Source: Dehalococcoidia bacterium (lineage in GTDB: Bacteria > Chloroflexota > Dehalococcoidia > SZUA-161). From it: a stretch of DNA of 9,505 nt. The position numbers and the translations under genes were made by a program. Below, piece after piece: positions 1-6,869 of the stretch (positions are counted from its first letter, which is position 1; each line of letters begins with the position of its first letter). Below the pieces are notes generated by a model that was not told the origin of the DNA, searched no databases, and worked only from the letters and a program-made list of their open reading frames with translations. The DNA is taken from positions 1 to 9,505 of the forward strand of contig JACUUS010000086.1 in assembly GCA_014859215.1 (NCBI GenBank), given 5' to 3'.

Positions 1-267
1 TTCGTGTCTCTGAATGGTTTCGGGGTATTCAGCGACCCGTCCCGGGTCGCAGCCGGCGTGGTCACCGGGATTGGTTTCCTGGGAGCGGGCACAATTTTGC
101 GCGGGCCGGGCATAATAGTGGGGCTGACGACGGCAGCCAGTATCTGGGCGATAGCTGCTGTTGGAGTTGCAGTCGGGGCAGGCCTTTATCTCCCCGGCGT
201 CGCTACGGCGGTACTGGTGCTCATTGCTCTTCGTTTTCCGGTGACGCCGAGGCACGGCATGGGGTAG
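1..267 (+). CDS. MgtC/SapB family inner-membrane protein, 3' part only
   Basis: The reading frame is open from base 1, so the gene begins before the window; the GTG at 4 is internal. The visible 89 codons cover the last part of the MgtC/SapB hydrophobic domain. A DPSR segment is followed by AAGVVTGIGFLGAGTI, then a GLTTAASIWAIAAVGVAVGAG helix and a last hydrophobic helix ending in a short polar tail. GIGFLGAG and LTTAAS.W are signature stretches of the family. The canonical VRGLTTAAS is here IVGLTTAAS, so an arginine is lost. The protein stops just after the last helix, so it lacks the C-terminal ACT-like domain of Salmonella MgtC and resembles the short SapB form. The family is linked to growth under low magnesium and to membrane homeostasis, but its molecular role is not settled. 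The next gene starts 34 bp downstream on the same strand and may be co-transcribed. Confidence 0.88.
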   Translation, partial: FVSLNGFGVFSDPSRVAAGVVTGIGFLGAGTILRGPGIIVGLTTAASIWAIAAVGVAVGAGLYLPGVATAVLVLIALRFPVTPRHGMG

Positions 268-301
268 CGGAAAATATGATTCGCAGGAAGCAGGATTTAC
301 A

Positions 302-505
302 ATGAGAGAATGCAATGTCGAGAAGAACAAGAGCAGGTGCACATGCACCTATGAGCCCTGCAGCAGAAAGGGCCTTTGCTGCGAGTGCGTTGAGTACCAC
401 AGAAAGTCCGGCGAGATTCCCGGATGCTTATTCCCGAAAGATGTAGAGCGGACCTACGATCGTTCAGTTGAGAGTTTCATTAACGCCTACCGGCGGGAGA
501 GATAA
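302..505 (+). CDS. DUF6485 family small Cys-rich protein
   Basis: This 67-aa protein has eight cysteines, at residues 4, 13, 15, 20, 26, 27, 29 and 42, in a dense C.C....C.....CC.C pattern, followed by a His at 33. The segments TYEPCSRKG, CCECVEYHR and FPKD.ERTYDRS are what I recall of the DUF6485 family, found in anaerobic bacteria and archaea. The Cys spacing suggests a bound metal (Zn or Fe-S) or a redox role, but no function is established and I assign none. The ATG is preceded by an AGGA box at 292-295 with 6-nt spacing. The gene ends 32 bp before the convergent HDAC-like gene; I see no clear terminator hairpin between them. Confidence 0.85.
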   Translation: MRECNVEKNKSRCTCTYEPCSRKGLCCECVEYHRKSGEIPGCLFPKDVERTYDRSVESFINAYRRER

Positions 506-537
506 CTGCCCCTCCTGGCGGACCACATTGCCGACTG

Positions 538-1647
538 TCATTCCTCCAGTGCCTTCCAGTAAGGGCGGTGGTGCCTCTTGACCTGCTCTATGACAGAGGC
601 AGTCTCGCTTGATGCGCTGTCAGCCCTGAACCGCTCAGGGATGCCTCCCGGTTCTTCCACCGCCGTATCGAGCCCGGCCAGCCCGGTTATAAGGGCGAGC
701 CAGGCATACGGCAGTACATCCATATTATAGCCTGAAGCGATAAGATCGAGGACCCTGCCTCCGCAAACCTCAGACATCTGTCTCACTTTCCGGCCGATCA
801 TGCGGAATCCTGCAACGGGCAGGGCCAGACTGGTGAGCATATCCCCGAAATGCGGGTCCGATCCTCCATTCCTGATAATAATCTGCGGCCTGAACTCGGC
901 TGTCACCGGTTCCGCGATCTCCTCGAACACCGCCCGGTAAGAATCAAGACCCGCATACATGGGCAAAGGGATATTGATAGTGAAGCCCTTTCCTGCACCC
1001 GAGCCTATCTGATGGACGAACCCGGTTCCCGGGTATAAGTAGCTGGGATCCTGGTGGAGGTCGATCAGCAGGACATTCGGGCTATCGTAGAAATACTCTG
1101 CGGTTCCGTTGCCTGCGTGGGCATCGGTATCGAGTATGAGAATTCTATCAAGCCTGTACTTCTGGATCAGGTAGCTTGCCGCGAAGGCGACGTCGTTGTA
1201 CAGGCAGAACCCTTCTCCATAAGACGGTTTCGCATGGTGCAGGCCTCCGCCGATGGAAACAGCCTTGTCTGTCTCACCAGAGAGGATGAGGTCGCAGCCG
1301 GTCCTCGCCTGGCCCACCACCAGCCTTGCGGCTTCTTCCAGTCTGCCCGGCCTTCCCGCTACCGCGTTATCGCCGCTGTGGTACTGGAAGAAAGGTCCGG
1401 GATAGCTCGTCCCCATGTGCGCGGCCCTGTAGTAATCACGTGTAAACCGTATGTAGTCTTCCGTGCTGATGAGCAGGAGTTCCTCCTCGCTCGCATAATC
1501 AGCTTCCTTCACCTGGTAGCTGCTGTCCTCCGGCAAGTGTTCCCGCAGGAACTTGAGAAACTTGAGATAGCGGTCGCCGCGGAAAGGGTGCCCGGGGCCG
1601 AAATCGTATTCCTTGAGGTCTTCACTGAAGAGAATTGTGACAGGCAT
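538..1647 (-). CDS. Histone deacetylase / acetoin-utilization (AcuC) family hydrolase
   Basis: This 369-aa protein has the arginase/deacetylase fold, a zinc enzyme family that removes acetyl groups from lysines, polyamines or small amides. GGGLHHA at 133-139 gives the active-site His pair (137, 138). The zinc ligands are Asp175 and His177 in DTDAHAGNGT, and Asp264 in NGGSDPHFGD. The transition-state Tyr is Tyr307 in SGYN. PGTG at 206-209 and the GFCLYND loop also match. The usual HH of the zinc loop is HA here (Ala178), and the usual GGGYN is ASGYN. Neither change removes a zinc ligand, so the enzyme is probably active. There is no signal peptide, so it is cytoplasmic. The ATG has a strong GGAGG box about 7 nt upstream. 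It lies 18 bp downstream of the rhomboid gene and is likely co-transcribed with it. The substrate cannot be told; protein lysine deacetylation and small-amide hydrolysis are both possible. Confidence 0.92.
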   Translation of the reverse strand: MPVTILFSEDLKEYDFGPGHPFRGDRYLKFLKFLREHLPEDSSYQVKEADYASEEELLLISTEDYIRFTRDYYRAAHMGTSYPGPFFQYHSGDNAVAGRPGRLEEAARLVVGQARTGCDLILSGETDKAVSIGGGLHHAKPSYGEGFCLYNDVAFAASYLIQKYRLDRILILDTDAHAGNGTAEYFYDSPNVLLIDLHQDPSYLYPGTGFVHQIGSGAGKGFTINIPLPMYAGLDSYRAVFEEIAEPVTAEFRPQIIIRNGGSDPHFGDMLTSLALPVAGFRMIGRKVRQMSEVCGGRVLDLIASGYNMDVLPYAWLALITGLAGLDTAVEEPGGIPERFRADSASSETASVIEQVKRHHRPYWKALEE

Positions 1648-1665
1648 TTCTCCCTCCGTCCCTGA

Positions 1666-2448
1666 CTACGGGAAGTCGCGTTGTACAGGGGGCATACCCG
1701 TTCCCCCTCCATCCCGCCGCCCAGGCCAGATTTTCTCGCGGGTCACCAACTTGTACACCACTATCGTAACGATCCCGAACACAAACCCTCCGATGTGGGC
1801 CCAGTATGCAACCCCGCCCTCCAGCTCCTGGGACGGTACGAGCGTGCCGACTCCGCTTACGAACTGGATGAAGAACCAGAAGCCAAGCAGCAGCACGGCC
1901 GGTATGCGTACGAGAAAGGGAATGATAATGATTATCAGCAGAGTGCGTACACGGCTGAAGGGATGAAGCAGGAAGTAAGCGCCGAGCACGCCGGCTATAG
2001 CCCCGCTGGCGCCGATCATTGGAATCTCTGAATCAGGGTTGACCGCAACCTGGAGAAAGGCTGCTGCGACCCCGGCAGCCAGGTAGAACAAAAGATACTT
2101 CACATGACCGAGTCTGTCCTCGATGTTGTCTCCGAAAACCCACAAGAAAAGCATATTGACCCCGAAGTGGAGCCAGTCGGCATGCAGGAACATCGAACTG
2201 AAGAGGTTGAACCAGGTGGGGAAAGGGGTCGTAATATCGAAGGTGCCCTGCGGCAGGATAAGCCTTCCAAATTCTATGCCCCGTGCGATCTCAGCCGGTA
2301 TCAGTCCGTACTGATAGAATAGCACCAGCCGCCCTATTTCACCGATGGCGACCTGGTAGCCGAAAATTCCCGCTGCCAGCACGATGATTAGCACGTTTAC
2401 GATCGGGCGCCTGCAACGCTTGAGGTCGGGATCGGAAAGAGGGAACAT
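1666..2448 (-). CDS. Rhomboid family intramembrane serine protease
   Basis: This 260-aa integral membrane protein cleaves transmembrane helices of other proteins within the bilayer. A hydrophobic helix lies at about 15-35. HADWLHFGVNMLFLW at 89-103 carries the His and Asn residues (His89, His94, Asn98) that line the rhomboid active site. GASGAIAG at 146-153 holds the nucleophile Ser148, and YWAHIGG at 215-221 holds the catalytic His218, so the Ser-His dyad is intact. Hydrophobic stretches at about 115-135, 150-162, 168-200 and 217-232 give roughly the six-helix core. The loop at about 45-80 between helix 1 and the His-Asn helix is long, as is common in bacterial rhomboids. The C-terminus is a Gly/Pro/Arg-rich polar tail. 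The ribosome site is weak (AGAAAG about 6 nt before ATG). The HDAC-like gene follows after 18 bp. The natural substrate is unknown. Confidence 0.93.
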   Translation of the reverse strand: MFPLSDPDLKRCRRPIVNVLIIVLAAGIFGYQVAIGEIGRLVLFYQYGLIPAEIARGIEFGRLILPQGTFDITTPFPTWFNLFSSMFLHADWLHFGVNMLFLWVFGDNIEDRLGHVKYLLFYLAAGVAAAFLQVAVNPDSEIPMIGASGAIAGVLGAYFLLHPFSRVRTLLIIIIIPFLVRIPAVLLLGFWFFIQFVSGVGTLVPSQELEGGVAYWAHIGGFVFGIVTIVVYKLVTREKIWPGRRDGGGTGMPPVQRDFP

Positions 2449-2471
2449 ATTACGCTTTCTGTGCGGGGATT

Positions 2472-2488
2472 TCCTGACTGAGTCAGGA
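2472..2488. promoter_or_regulatory. 17-bp palindrome upstream of the rhomboid gene
   Basis: TCCTGACTGAGTCAGGA has two perfect 8-bp arms around a single central base. It lies 23 bp before the rhomboid start codon, between the weak candidate promoter and the gene. This is the usual form of a dimeric repressor or activator site. It could also fold as a small hairpin in the 5' leader, although a one-base centre makes a stable RNA hairpin less likely. The binding protein is not identifiable from the sequence. Confidence 0.5.
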
Positions 2489-2496
2489 CGAAAACA

Positions 2497-2543
2497 GGAC
2501 CGCCCGGCGGACTCCCGATGTCCTACCCGGACCGCCGCCGGAC
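2497..2543. repeat. Pair of GC-rich GGACCGCC...GGAC elements
   Basis: Two near-identical elements, GGACCGCCCGGCGGAC (2497-2512) and GGACCGCCGCCGGAC (2529-2543), sit in the divergent spacer between the rhomboid and response-regulator genes. Their starts are 32 bp apart, about three helical turns. Each element also has internal dyad symmetry. They could be operator half-sites for the adjacent OmpR-type regulator, or just GC-rich spacer sequence; only the repeat itself is seen. Confidence 0.4.
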
Positions 2544-2579
2544 AAGGTAGAAGAACTCAGATTACGCCGGCTTATCATT

Positions 2580-2608
2580 ATTATACAGGACGCACCTGCA
2601 AATAACAT
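2580..2608 (-). promoter_or_regulatory. Weak candidate promoter for the rhomboid-HDAC unit
   Basis: On the - strand a perfect TATAAT (2585 down to 2580) is preceded at 17 bp by ATGTTA, a poor -35 with 3 of 6 matches. It would give a leader of about 125 nt containing the GC-rich repeats and the 17-bp palindrome. The -10 is good but the -35 is weak, so use is uncertain and may need an activator. Confidence 0.35.
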
Positions 2609-2654
2609 GACCGTGAGTGGTGAGCGGAGCCTGTCTGCGCGAGTCTGCACCATT

Positions 2655-2683
2655 TTGACTTTTGTTCTATCTGAAGTTATCAT
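2655..2683 (+). promoter_or_regulatory. Sigma70-like promoter for the response-regulator gene
   Basis: TTGACT (2655-2660) and TATCAT (2678-2683) are separated by 17 bp; each hexamer matches the consensus at 5 of 6 positions. Transcription would start near 2690, giving a leader of about 28 nt before the ATG at 2718. It is the best-looking promoter on the + strand of the window. Confidence 0.65.
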
Positions 2684-2717
2684 CTAGACATTCCTCATGT
2701 AAGTCAGGTTAACTTCG

Positions 2718-3416
2718 ATGAAGCAGTTCCGAATCCTCATAGTTGATGATGATGACCGCATCCTCAATTTTCTGCGTGTGAAGTTGAAGGCCGCCGGGTA
2801 CGAAGTCCTGACTGCCGGCAACGGAGTGGAAGCCCTGGAACAGGTGCATGCGCAGGAACCGGACCTGCTCTTGCTCGACGTGCTCATGCCGAAAATGGAC
2901 GGTTTCGAGACCTTGAAGGAACTGCGCAGCTTCTCGGGCACGGCAGTCATCATGCTCAGCGCCAAAGGAGCTGACGTTGATCGGATCAAGGGGCTCGGTC
3001 TCGGCGCCGATGATTACCTGCAAAAGCCTTTCAACCCCGATGAATTGCTTGCGAGGATCGAGGCGGTCAGGCGCAGGCTGGAACCACCAGAAAGGCGCGG
3101 GACAGCCGAAGCTCTCACGATAGGTGATCTTACCGTGGACTTCGAAGGACGCCGTGTGGTCCTGAACGGCAAAGAAGAACATCTGACGCGCATCGAGTGG
3201 CTGCTCCTCAGTGAGCTTGCACGAAACGCGGGTTGCCTCATGTCTTACGAGGAACTGCTGACGAGAATATGGGGCCCCGAGTACCGCGACGATGTACAGA
3301 CCCTCCGTACATGGATCAGCAGGCTCAGGTACAAGCTTGGTGAAGACCCTAATAACGCCAGGCTGATTCGGACTATCCCCAAGACCGGCTACATCATGGA
3401 CCTTCCCTCCCATTAG
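2718..3416 (+). CDS. OmpR/PhoB-type two-component response regulator
   Basis: This 232-aa protein has an N-terminal receiver domain (about 4-120) and a C-terminal winged-helix DNA-binding domain (about 138-230). The receiver has the acidic pocket DDDD at 10-13, the phosphoacceptor Asp54 in LLLLDVLMPKMDG, Ser81 in MLSAKG and Lys103 in QKPF, so all phosphorylation residues are present. The second domain shows the Trans_Reg_C pattern: a beta-hairpin around VVLNGKEEHLTRIEW, the helix LLSELARNAG, then LLTRIWG, the recognition-helix region VQTLRTWISRLRYKLG and the wing RLIRTIPKTGYIM. It is a cytoplasmic transcription factor expected to be phosphorylated by a histidine kinase. No kinase gene is in the window, so it is an orphan here or its kinase lies elsewhere. 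The ATG has a modest CAGG box at 2705-2708. Regulons of such proteins often include their own promoter, so the divergent spacer is a reasonable place to look for its sites. Confidence 0.95.
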   Translation: MKQFRILIVDDDDRILNFLRVKLKAAGYEVLTAGNGVEALEQVHAQEPDLLLLDVLMPKMDGFETLKELRSFSGTAVIMLSAKGADVDRIKGLGLGADDYLQKPFNPDELLARIEAVRRRLEPPERRGTAEALTIGDLTVDFEGRRVVLNGKEEHLTRIEWLLLSELARNAGCLMSYEELLTRIWGPEYRDDVQTLRTWISRLRYKLGEDPNNARLIRTIPKTGYIMDLPSH

Positions 3417-3567
3417 CCGGATGTACAATGTAATAAATAGTTTAACTTTTTCTCAATCATTTTATGACTTCTTCATGCTCCCCGCATATCATTGACTGCG
3501 AGAATGCCGTCAAGGCTCCTATGACGACAATGGAGAAGCGGCTCGAAAATGTGGGGGAGGCTACAGC

Positions 3568-4137
3568 ATGCTTGAGGGCAGGCGTATTGTCCTTCTGGCC
3601 GAGGAAGGTTTCGAAGACTCCGAATTGGAGGGCACTCTGAGGGCGCTCAAGGACGCCGGCGCCAGGGTCATCATCGTCGGCAGCGGTTCCCAGGAGAGCT
3701 ATACCGGGAGAAGGGACCGGGTGGTAATCAAGGCGGATACCAGTGCTGACAGGGTGAGAATCGAGGATTTCGATGCTGTCATCATCCCGGGCGGGTACGC
3801 GCCCGACCGGATGCGCATGTACCAGTCGATGATCGACCTGGTGCGTAAGGCAAATGAGCTGGGCAAGGTGGTGGCAGCGATCTGTCACGGTCCCCAACTG
3901 TTGATATCAGCGGAGATCCTTGGAGGCAAACGGGTTACCTCCTGGCCGTCGCTTGCCATAGACCTGAAGAATGCCGGCGCTGGTTGGGTTGATCAACCTG
4001 TCGTGCAGGACGGGAACCTGATTACATCTAGAAAACCTGCCGACATACCCCGGTTTAACAAGGCGATTATCGAGGCCTTGAGGGTCCATTACAGGTGCTC
4101 ATCGGAGACATGGGTAGGTATCAAGAATATCGTTTAA
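3568..4137 (+). CDS. DJ-1/PfpI family protein (class I amidotransferase-like)
   Basis: This 189-aa protein belongs to the PfpI/YhbO/DJ-1 group, whose members are reported as intracellular proteases or as glyoxalase and deglycase enzymes against methylglyoxal damage; the true activity is debated. The nucleophile is Cys106 in the AAICHGP elbow with neighbouring His107. The conserved acidic residue is Glu16 in EGFEDSEL. PGGYAPDRMR at 74-83 and GKRVTSWPSL also match family blocks. The length fits an archaeal PfpI-type subunit, with about 10-15 extra residues at the C-terminus (RCSSETWVGIKNIV). There is no signal peptide. A very strong GGGGGAGG box lies 7 nt before the ATG. It sits 151 bp after the regulator gene and 168 bp before korA on the same strand, so it may have its own promoter. 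Confidence 0.93.
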   Translation: MLEGRRIVLLAEEGFEDSELEGTLRALKDAGARVIIVGSGSQESYTGRRDRVVIKADTSADRVRIEDFDAVIIPGGYAPDRMRMYQSMIDLVRKANELGKVVAAICHGPQLLISAEILGGKRVTSWPSLAIDLKNAGAGWVDQPVVQDGNLITSRKPADIPRFNKAIIEALRVHYRCSSETWVGIKNIV

Positions 4138-4172
4138 GGCCCGCTTGCGGGAGGCCGGGGAAGCAGCCGGCG

Positions 4173-4184
4173 GCGACCGGTCGC
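4173..4184. promoter_or_regulatory. 12-bp palindrome between the PfpI and korA genes
   Basis: GCGACCGGTCGC is a perfect palindrome, 36 bp after the PfpI-like stop and about 120 bp before korA. It is flanked by GAAGC (4160-4164) and GCTTC (4183-4187), which could make an overlapping stem. It could be an operator for korAB or part of a termination structure, but no T-run follows, so a rho-independent terminator is not supported. I found no convincing -35/-10 pair in this spacer. Confidence 0.3.
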
Positions 4185-4305
4185 TTCTGCGGTATGAAGC
4201 ATCGATTCCCGTCCTCCGCTGAACCCTGGGTCCCCGCGCTGATTTCCCCCGGTTTTCTGCAGTCTCCTTTCTTTAGTCCGTTCGACTCTATCCTGGAGGT
4301 GACAG

Positions 4306-6021
4306 ATGGCGACAGACATCAATTTTCTGGTCGGCGGGGAAGCGGGCCAGGGCGTGCAATCTGTCGGCTTCATTCTTGGTAAGACTCTCGCTCGCGGCGG
4401 ATACCATGTATTCGCCGACCAGGACTATGAATCAAGGATAAGGGGCGGGCACAACTTCTTCCGGGTCAGGGCAAGTGACGCTGAAGTACGAGCACTGCGA
4501 GATTCCATCGAGGTGCTGGTCGCGTTGAATCAGGAGACGGTAGAGCTCCACCGGAACAGAGTCGTGAACGGCGGGCTTATCCTTACCGATGAAGGCCGGA
4601 CAGAGAAAGGTGTCATAGATGGTAACGTGTTCGGCGTACCGCTCGATCAGATCGCGATGGAGAGCGCCGGTAACCGGCTGATGTCAAATACGGTGGCCGT
4701 GGGAGCCGCTCTTGCGCTGGTGGACTATGATCTCGCCGCGCTGGAGAGGGTGGTCTACGAGAATTTTCACGGTGGAGATATCGGGGATGCGAATATCAGG
4801 GCAGCCGCGGCGGGTTACCGATTCGCCAGAGACAACTTCAAAGGTCAGATGAACTTCCTGGTCAGGCCTGTTGGAGAAGTGAGCAAAATGTTTCTGAACG
4901 GGCACGAAGCCGTATCCCTGGGCGCCCTTGCCGCCGGCTGCAAGTTCATGGCGGCTTATCCAATGACTCCGGCTTCATCGATTCTTGAGTACATTGCTGC
5001 TAAAGGGAAAGACCTTGGTGTGGTTGTGGTCCAGCCTGAGGACGAGATAGCAGCGGTCAATATGACTGTCGGCGCGGCTTTCGCGGGAGCCCGTTCGATG
5101 ACGGCGACCTCGGGAAGCGGTTTTGCCCTCATGGTCGAGGCAGTGGGGCTCGCGGGCATAACGGAGACACCCATTGTGATCGTGAACGGGCAGCGGCCCG
5201 GTCCGGCGGTCGGCCTGCCCACACGGACCGAGCAGGGCGATCTCGCTTTCGTAATCCACACCTCCCCCGGGGAGTTTCCCCGAGCCGTCCTGGCGCCTGC
5301 CACGGTTGAGGACTGTTTCTGGTTGACCGTCAAAGCCTTTAACCTGGCCGAAATGTATCAGATTCCGGTGATCATCCTGACGGACCAGTACATCGCCAGC
5401 TCCTATGCAACCGTCGACAAATTCGACCTGTCCAGGGTAATGATAAACAGGGGCGAATTGCTCACCGGCGCAGAGGCGGCTTCCGACTACAAGAGGCACC
5501 TTATCACTGCTTCCGGGGTGTCTCCCCGCGCTATACCCATGGAAGGGGAGGCGATTGTGGCCACGGACTCTGACGAACATGACGAAGAGGGCCACCTGAT
5601 CGAGGATGCGGCCACGCGGAAAGCAATGGTCAGTAAGCGTCTTCGCAAAAGGGAAGGGCTTGTCAGGGATATGGGCCCGCCCCGTGTTTCCGGGCCGGAG
5701 AATGCGGATGTAATGCTGGTAGGCTGGGGCAGTACATACGGGGCGATTATGGAGGCTGCCGGTTTGCTGGAGAATGAGGGGGTTACGGTCAGCGTGCTCC
5801 ACATGAATGAGATATGGCCCTTCCCCTCAGAGACTGTGGCGCCGTTCCTGGGTCGGGCTCGGAAGACTCTCGTCGTGGAAAACAATGCCACCGGGCAGCT
5901 CGCCCGGTTAATCAGGGCAGAGACCGGCATAAAGCTGAGCGGGGGCATAAACAAGTTCGACGGCCGCCCCTTTTCCGCGCTGGAGATAGCCCGTCAGGTG
6001 AAGAAGGAGGTCGCAGCATGA
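4306..6021 (+). CDS. korA: 2-oxoacid:acceptor oxidoreductase alpha subunit with fused gamma domain (KorA type)
   Basis: This 571-aa subunit belongs to a TPP- and CoA-dependent 2-oxoacid:ferredoxin oxidoreductase, which interconverts a 2-oxoacid (such as 2-oxoglutarate) with acyl-CoA, CO2 and reduced ferredoxin in the cytoplasm. Residues about 6-180 form the gamma domain (GGEAGQGV at 10-17, then ESRIRGGHN). Residues about 195-375 form the POR N-terminal domain: NGHEAVSLGALAAGC, YPMTPASS at 218-225, SGSGFALM, and GQRPGPAVGLPTRTEQGDL. DSDEHDEEGH at 421-430 is a block typical of KorA. Residues about 465-568 form the transketolase-C-like domain. The gamma-alpha fusion is usual for KorA of bacteria and archaea. 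The start has an ideal GGAGGTGA box at 4295-4302. The beta gene overlaps its stop by 4 bp. No ferredoxin-like delta subunit gene is present, as expected for two-subunit enzymes. The substrate cannot be fixed from sequence; 2-oxoglutarate is the usual annotation. Confidence 0.95.
   Translation: MATDINFLVGGEAGQGVQSVGFILGKTLARGGYHVFADQDYESRIRGGHNFFRVRASDAEVRALRDSIEVLVALNQETVELHRNRVVNGGLILTDEGRTEKGVIDGNVFGVPLDQIAMESAGNRLMSNTVAVGAALALVDYDLAALERVVYENFHGGDIGDANIRAAAAGYRFARDNFKGQMNFLVRPVGEVSKMFLNGHEAVSLGALAAGCKFMAAYPMTPASSILEYIAAKGKDLGVVVVQPEDEIAAVNMTVGAAFAGARSMTATSGSGFALMVEAVGLAGITETPIVIVNGQRPGPAVGLPTRTEQGDLAFVIHTSPGEFPRAVLAPATVEDCFWLTVKAFNLAEMYQIPVIILTDQYIASSYATVDKFDLSRVMINRGELLTGAEAASDYKRHLITASGVSPRAIPMEGEAIVATDSDEHDEEGHLIEDAATRKAMVSKRLRKREGLVRDMGPPRVSGPENADVMLVGWGSTYGAIMEAAGLLENEGVTVSVLHMNEIWPFPSETVAPFLGRARKTLVVENNATGQLARLIRAETGIKLSGGINKFDGRPFSALEIARQVKKEVAA
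6004..6010 (+). promoter_or_regulatory. Ribosome-binding site that sets the korB start
   Basis: AAGGAGG inside the 3' end of korA lies 7 nt before the ATG at 6018, which overlaps the korA stop as ATGA. This fixes the korB start. The frame is open upstream to 5814, but that extension reads only korA sequence out of frame and carries no family homology. Confidence 0.8.
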
Positions 6022-6869
6022 TTACATCGAAAGACTTTCCTGCAAAACCTACCGCGTGGTGCCCCGGCTGCGGAAATTTCGGCATTCTGACGGCTGTAAG
6101 GCGGGCGCTCTCAGAAATGGGCCTCAAGCCGTACGAGGTGCTCATGGTGTCCGGAATCGGACAGGCAGGCAAACTGCCTCACTATACCAGAGTAAATACC
6201 CTTAACGAGCTTCACGGCAGGACGCTGCCGGCTGCCGCCGCTGCCAAGCTGGTCAATCCGGAGCTTACGGTGATCGCTGTGGGTGGGGATGGGGATGGTT
6301 ATGGCGAGGGTGGCAACCATTTCCTGCACGCCGTCCGCCGGAACCATAATCTGACATACATCCTCCACGACAACCAGGTATACGGTCTTACCAAGGGGCA
6401 GGCATCGCCTACCAGCGACGAGGGATACGTCACCAAAACGACTCCGTTTGGCGCTCCAACGCCGGTGAACGGCCCGGCCCTGGCCATAGCGGCAGGCGGC
6501 ACCTTTGTCGCGAGGGGATTCTCCGGCGAAACGGAGCATCTGGTCGAGCTGATCAAGAGCGGAGTCAGGCACAAGGGATTTGCGCTGATCGATGTCCTCC
6601 AGCCGTGTGTTACGTTCAATCGCAAGAACACGTGGAAATGGTATAAGGACCGGGTCTACAAACTCGAAGATACGGACTATGAGCCGCACACCAGGGTCGA
6701 TGCTTACCGGAAGGCCCTGGAATGGGGAGACCGCATACCGCTCGGTATAGTCTACAGGGAGGAACGGGCAAGCTTCGAGGACATGTACCCTGCACTGAAA
6801 GAAGGCCCGCTGGTCCGGCAGAAGCTGGACCCGTCAATAGTGGAGCCTCTTCTGAAGGAATTCCTTTAG
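6018..6869 (+). CDS. korB: 2-oxoacid:acceptor oxidoreductase beta subunit (KorB type), one Fe-S ligand missing
   Basis: This 283-aa beta subunit binds thiamine diphosphate and normally one [4Fe-4S] cluster that passes electrons to ferredoxin. The TPP/Mg motif is GDGDGYGEGGNH at 90-101, followed by DNQVYGLTKGQASPTS at 118-133. WCPGCGNFG at 14-22 supplies two cluster cysteines (15, 18), and QPCVTFN supplies a third (197). In studied archaeal enzymes a fourth Cys sits in a GIGC motif near residue 46; here that segment reads SGIGQAGKLPH with Gln49, and the whole subunit has only three cysteines. The cluster may be three-Cys ligated, use another ligand, or be altered. The length is near the family norm. 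The ATG overlaps the korA TGA, so the two subunits are translationally coupled and made in equal amounts. No terminator is visible after the stop. Confidence 0.95.
   Translation: MITSKDFPAKPTAWCPGCGNFGILTAVRRALSEMGLKPYEVLMVSGIGQAGKLPHYTRVNTLNELHGRTLPAAAAAKLVNPELTVIAVGGDGDGYGEGGNHFLHAVRRNHNLTYILHDNQVYGLTKGQASPTSDEGYVTKTTPFGAPTPVNGPALAIAAGGTFVARGFSGETEHLVELIKSGVRHKGFALIDVLQPCVTFNRKNTWKWYKDRVYKLEDTDYEPHTRVDAYRKALEWGDRIPLGIVYREERASFEDMYPALKEGPLVRQKLDPSIVEPLLKEFL

Noticed and set aside
1054..1665. 203-aa + strand frame antisense to the HDAC-like gene
   Set aside because: The opposite strand encodes the conserved zinc-hydrolase motifs; this frame has none and no ribosome site of note.
2709..3428. 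Long antisense frame (239 aa) inside the response-regulator gene
   Set aside because: The + strand encodes an intact OmpR-type regulator with all key residues; the antisense translation shows no family features.
3441..3468. Possible promoter TTTAAC-16-TATGAC before the PfpI-like gene
   Set aside because: Both hexamers match the consensus poorly (about 3 and 4 of 6) in an AT-rich patch; a nearby TTGACT at 3492 has no -10 at proper spacing.
4136..4160. GGCCCGCTTGCGGGAGGCC as a terminator of the PfpI-like gene
   Set aside because: The stem CCCGC/GCGGG has only a 2-base loop and no T-run follows, so a rho-independent terminator is not supported.
4975..5802. Long antisense frame (275 aa) inside korA
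   Set aside because: It is a shadow of the GC-rich korA sequence: low-complexity Arg/His/Gly-rich translation, no recognisable domain, and korA on the other strand is clearly real.
5814..6017. Upstream extension of korB from the open frame starting at 5814
   Set aside because: It overlaps korA fully in another frame and has no family similarity; the ATG at 6018 has an AAGGAGG box and puts WCPGCG at the usual N-terminal position.
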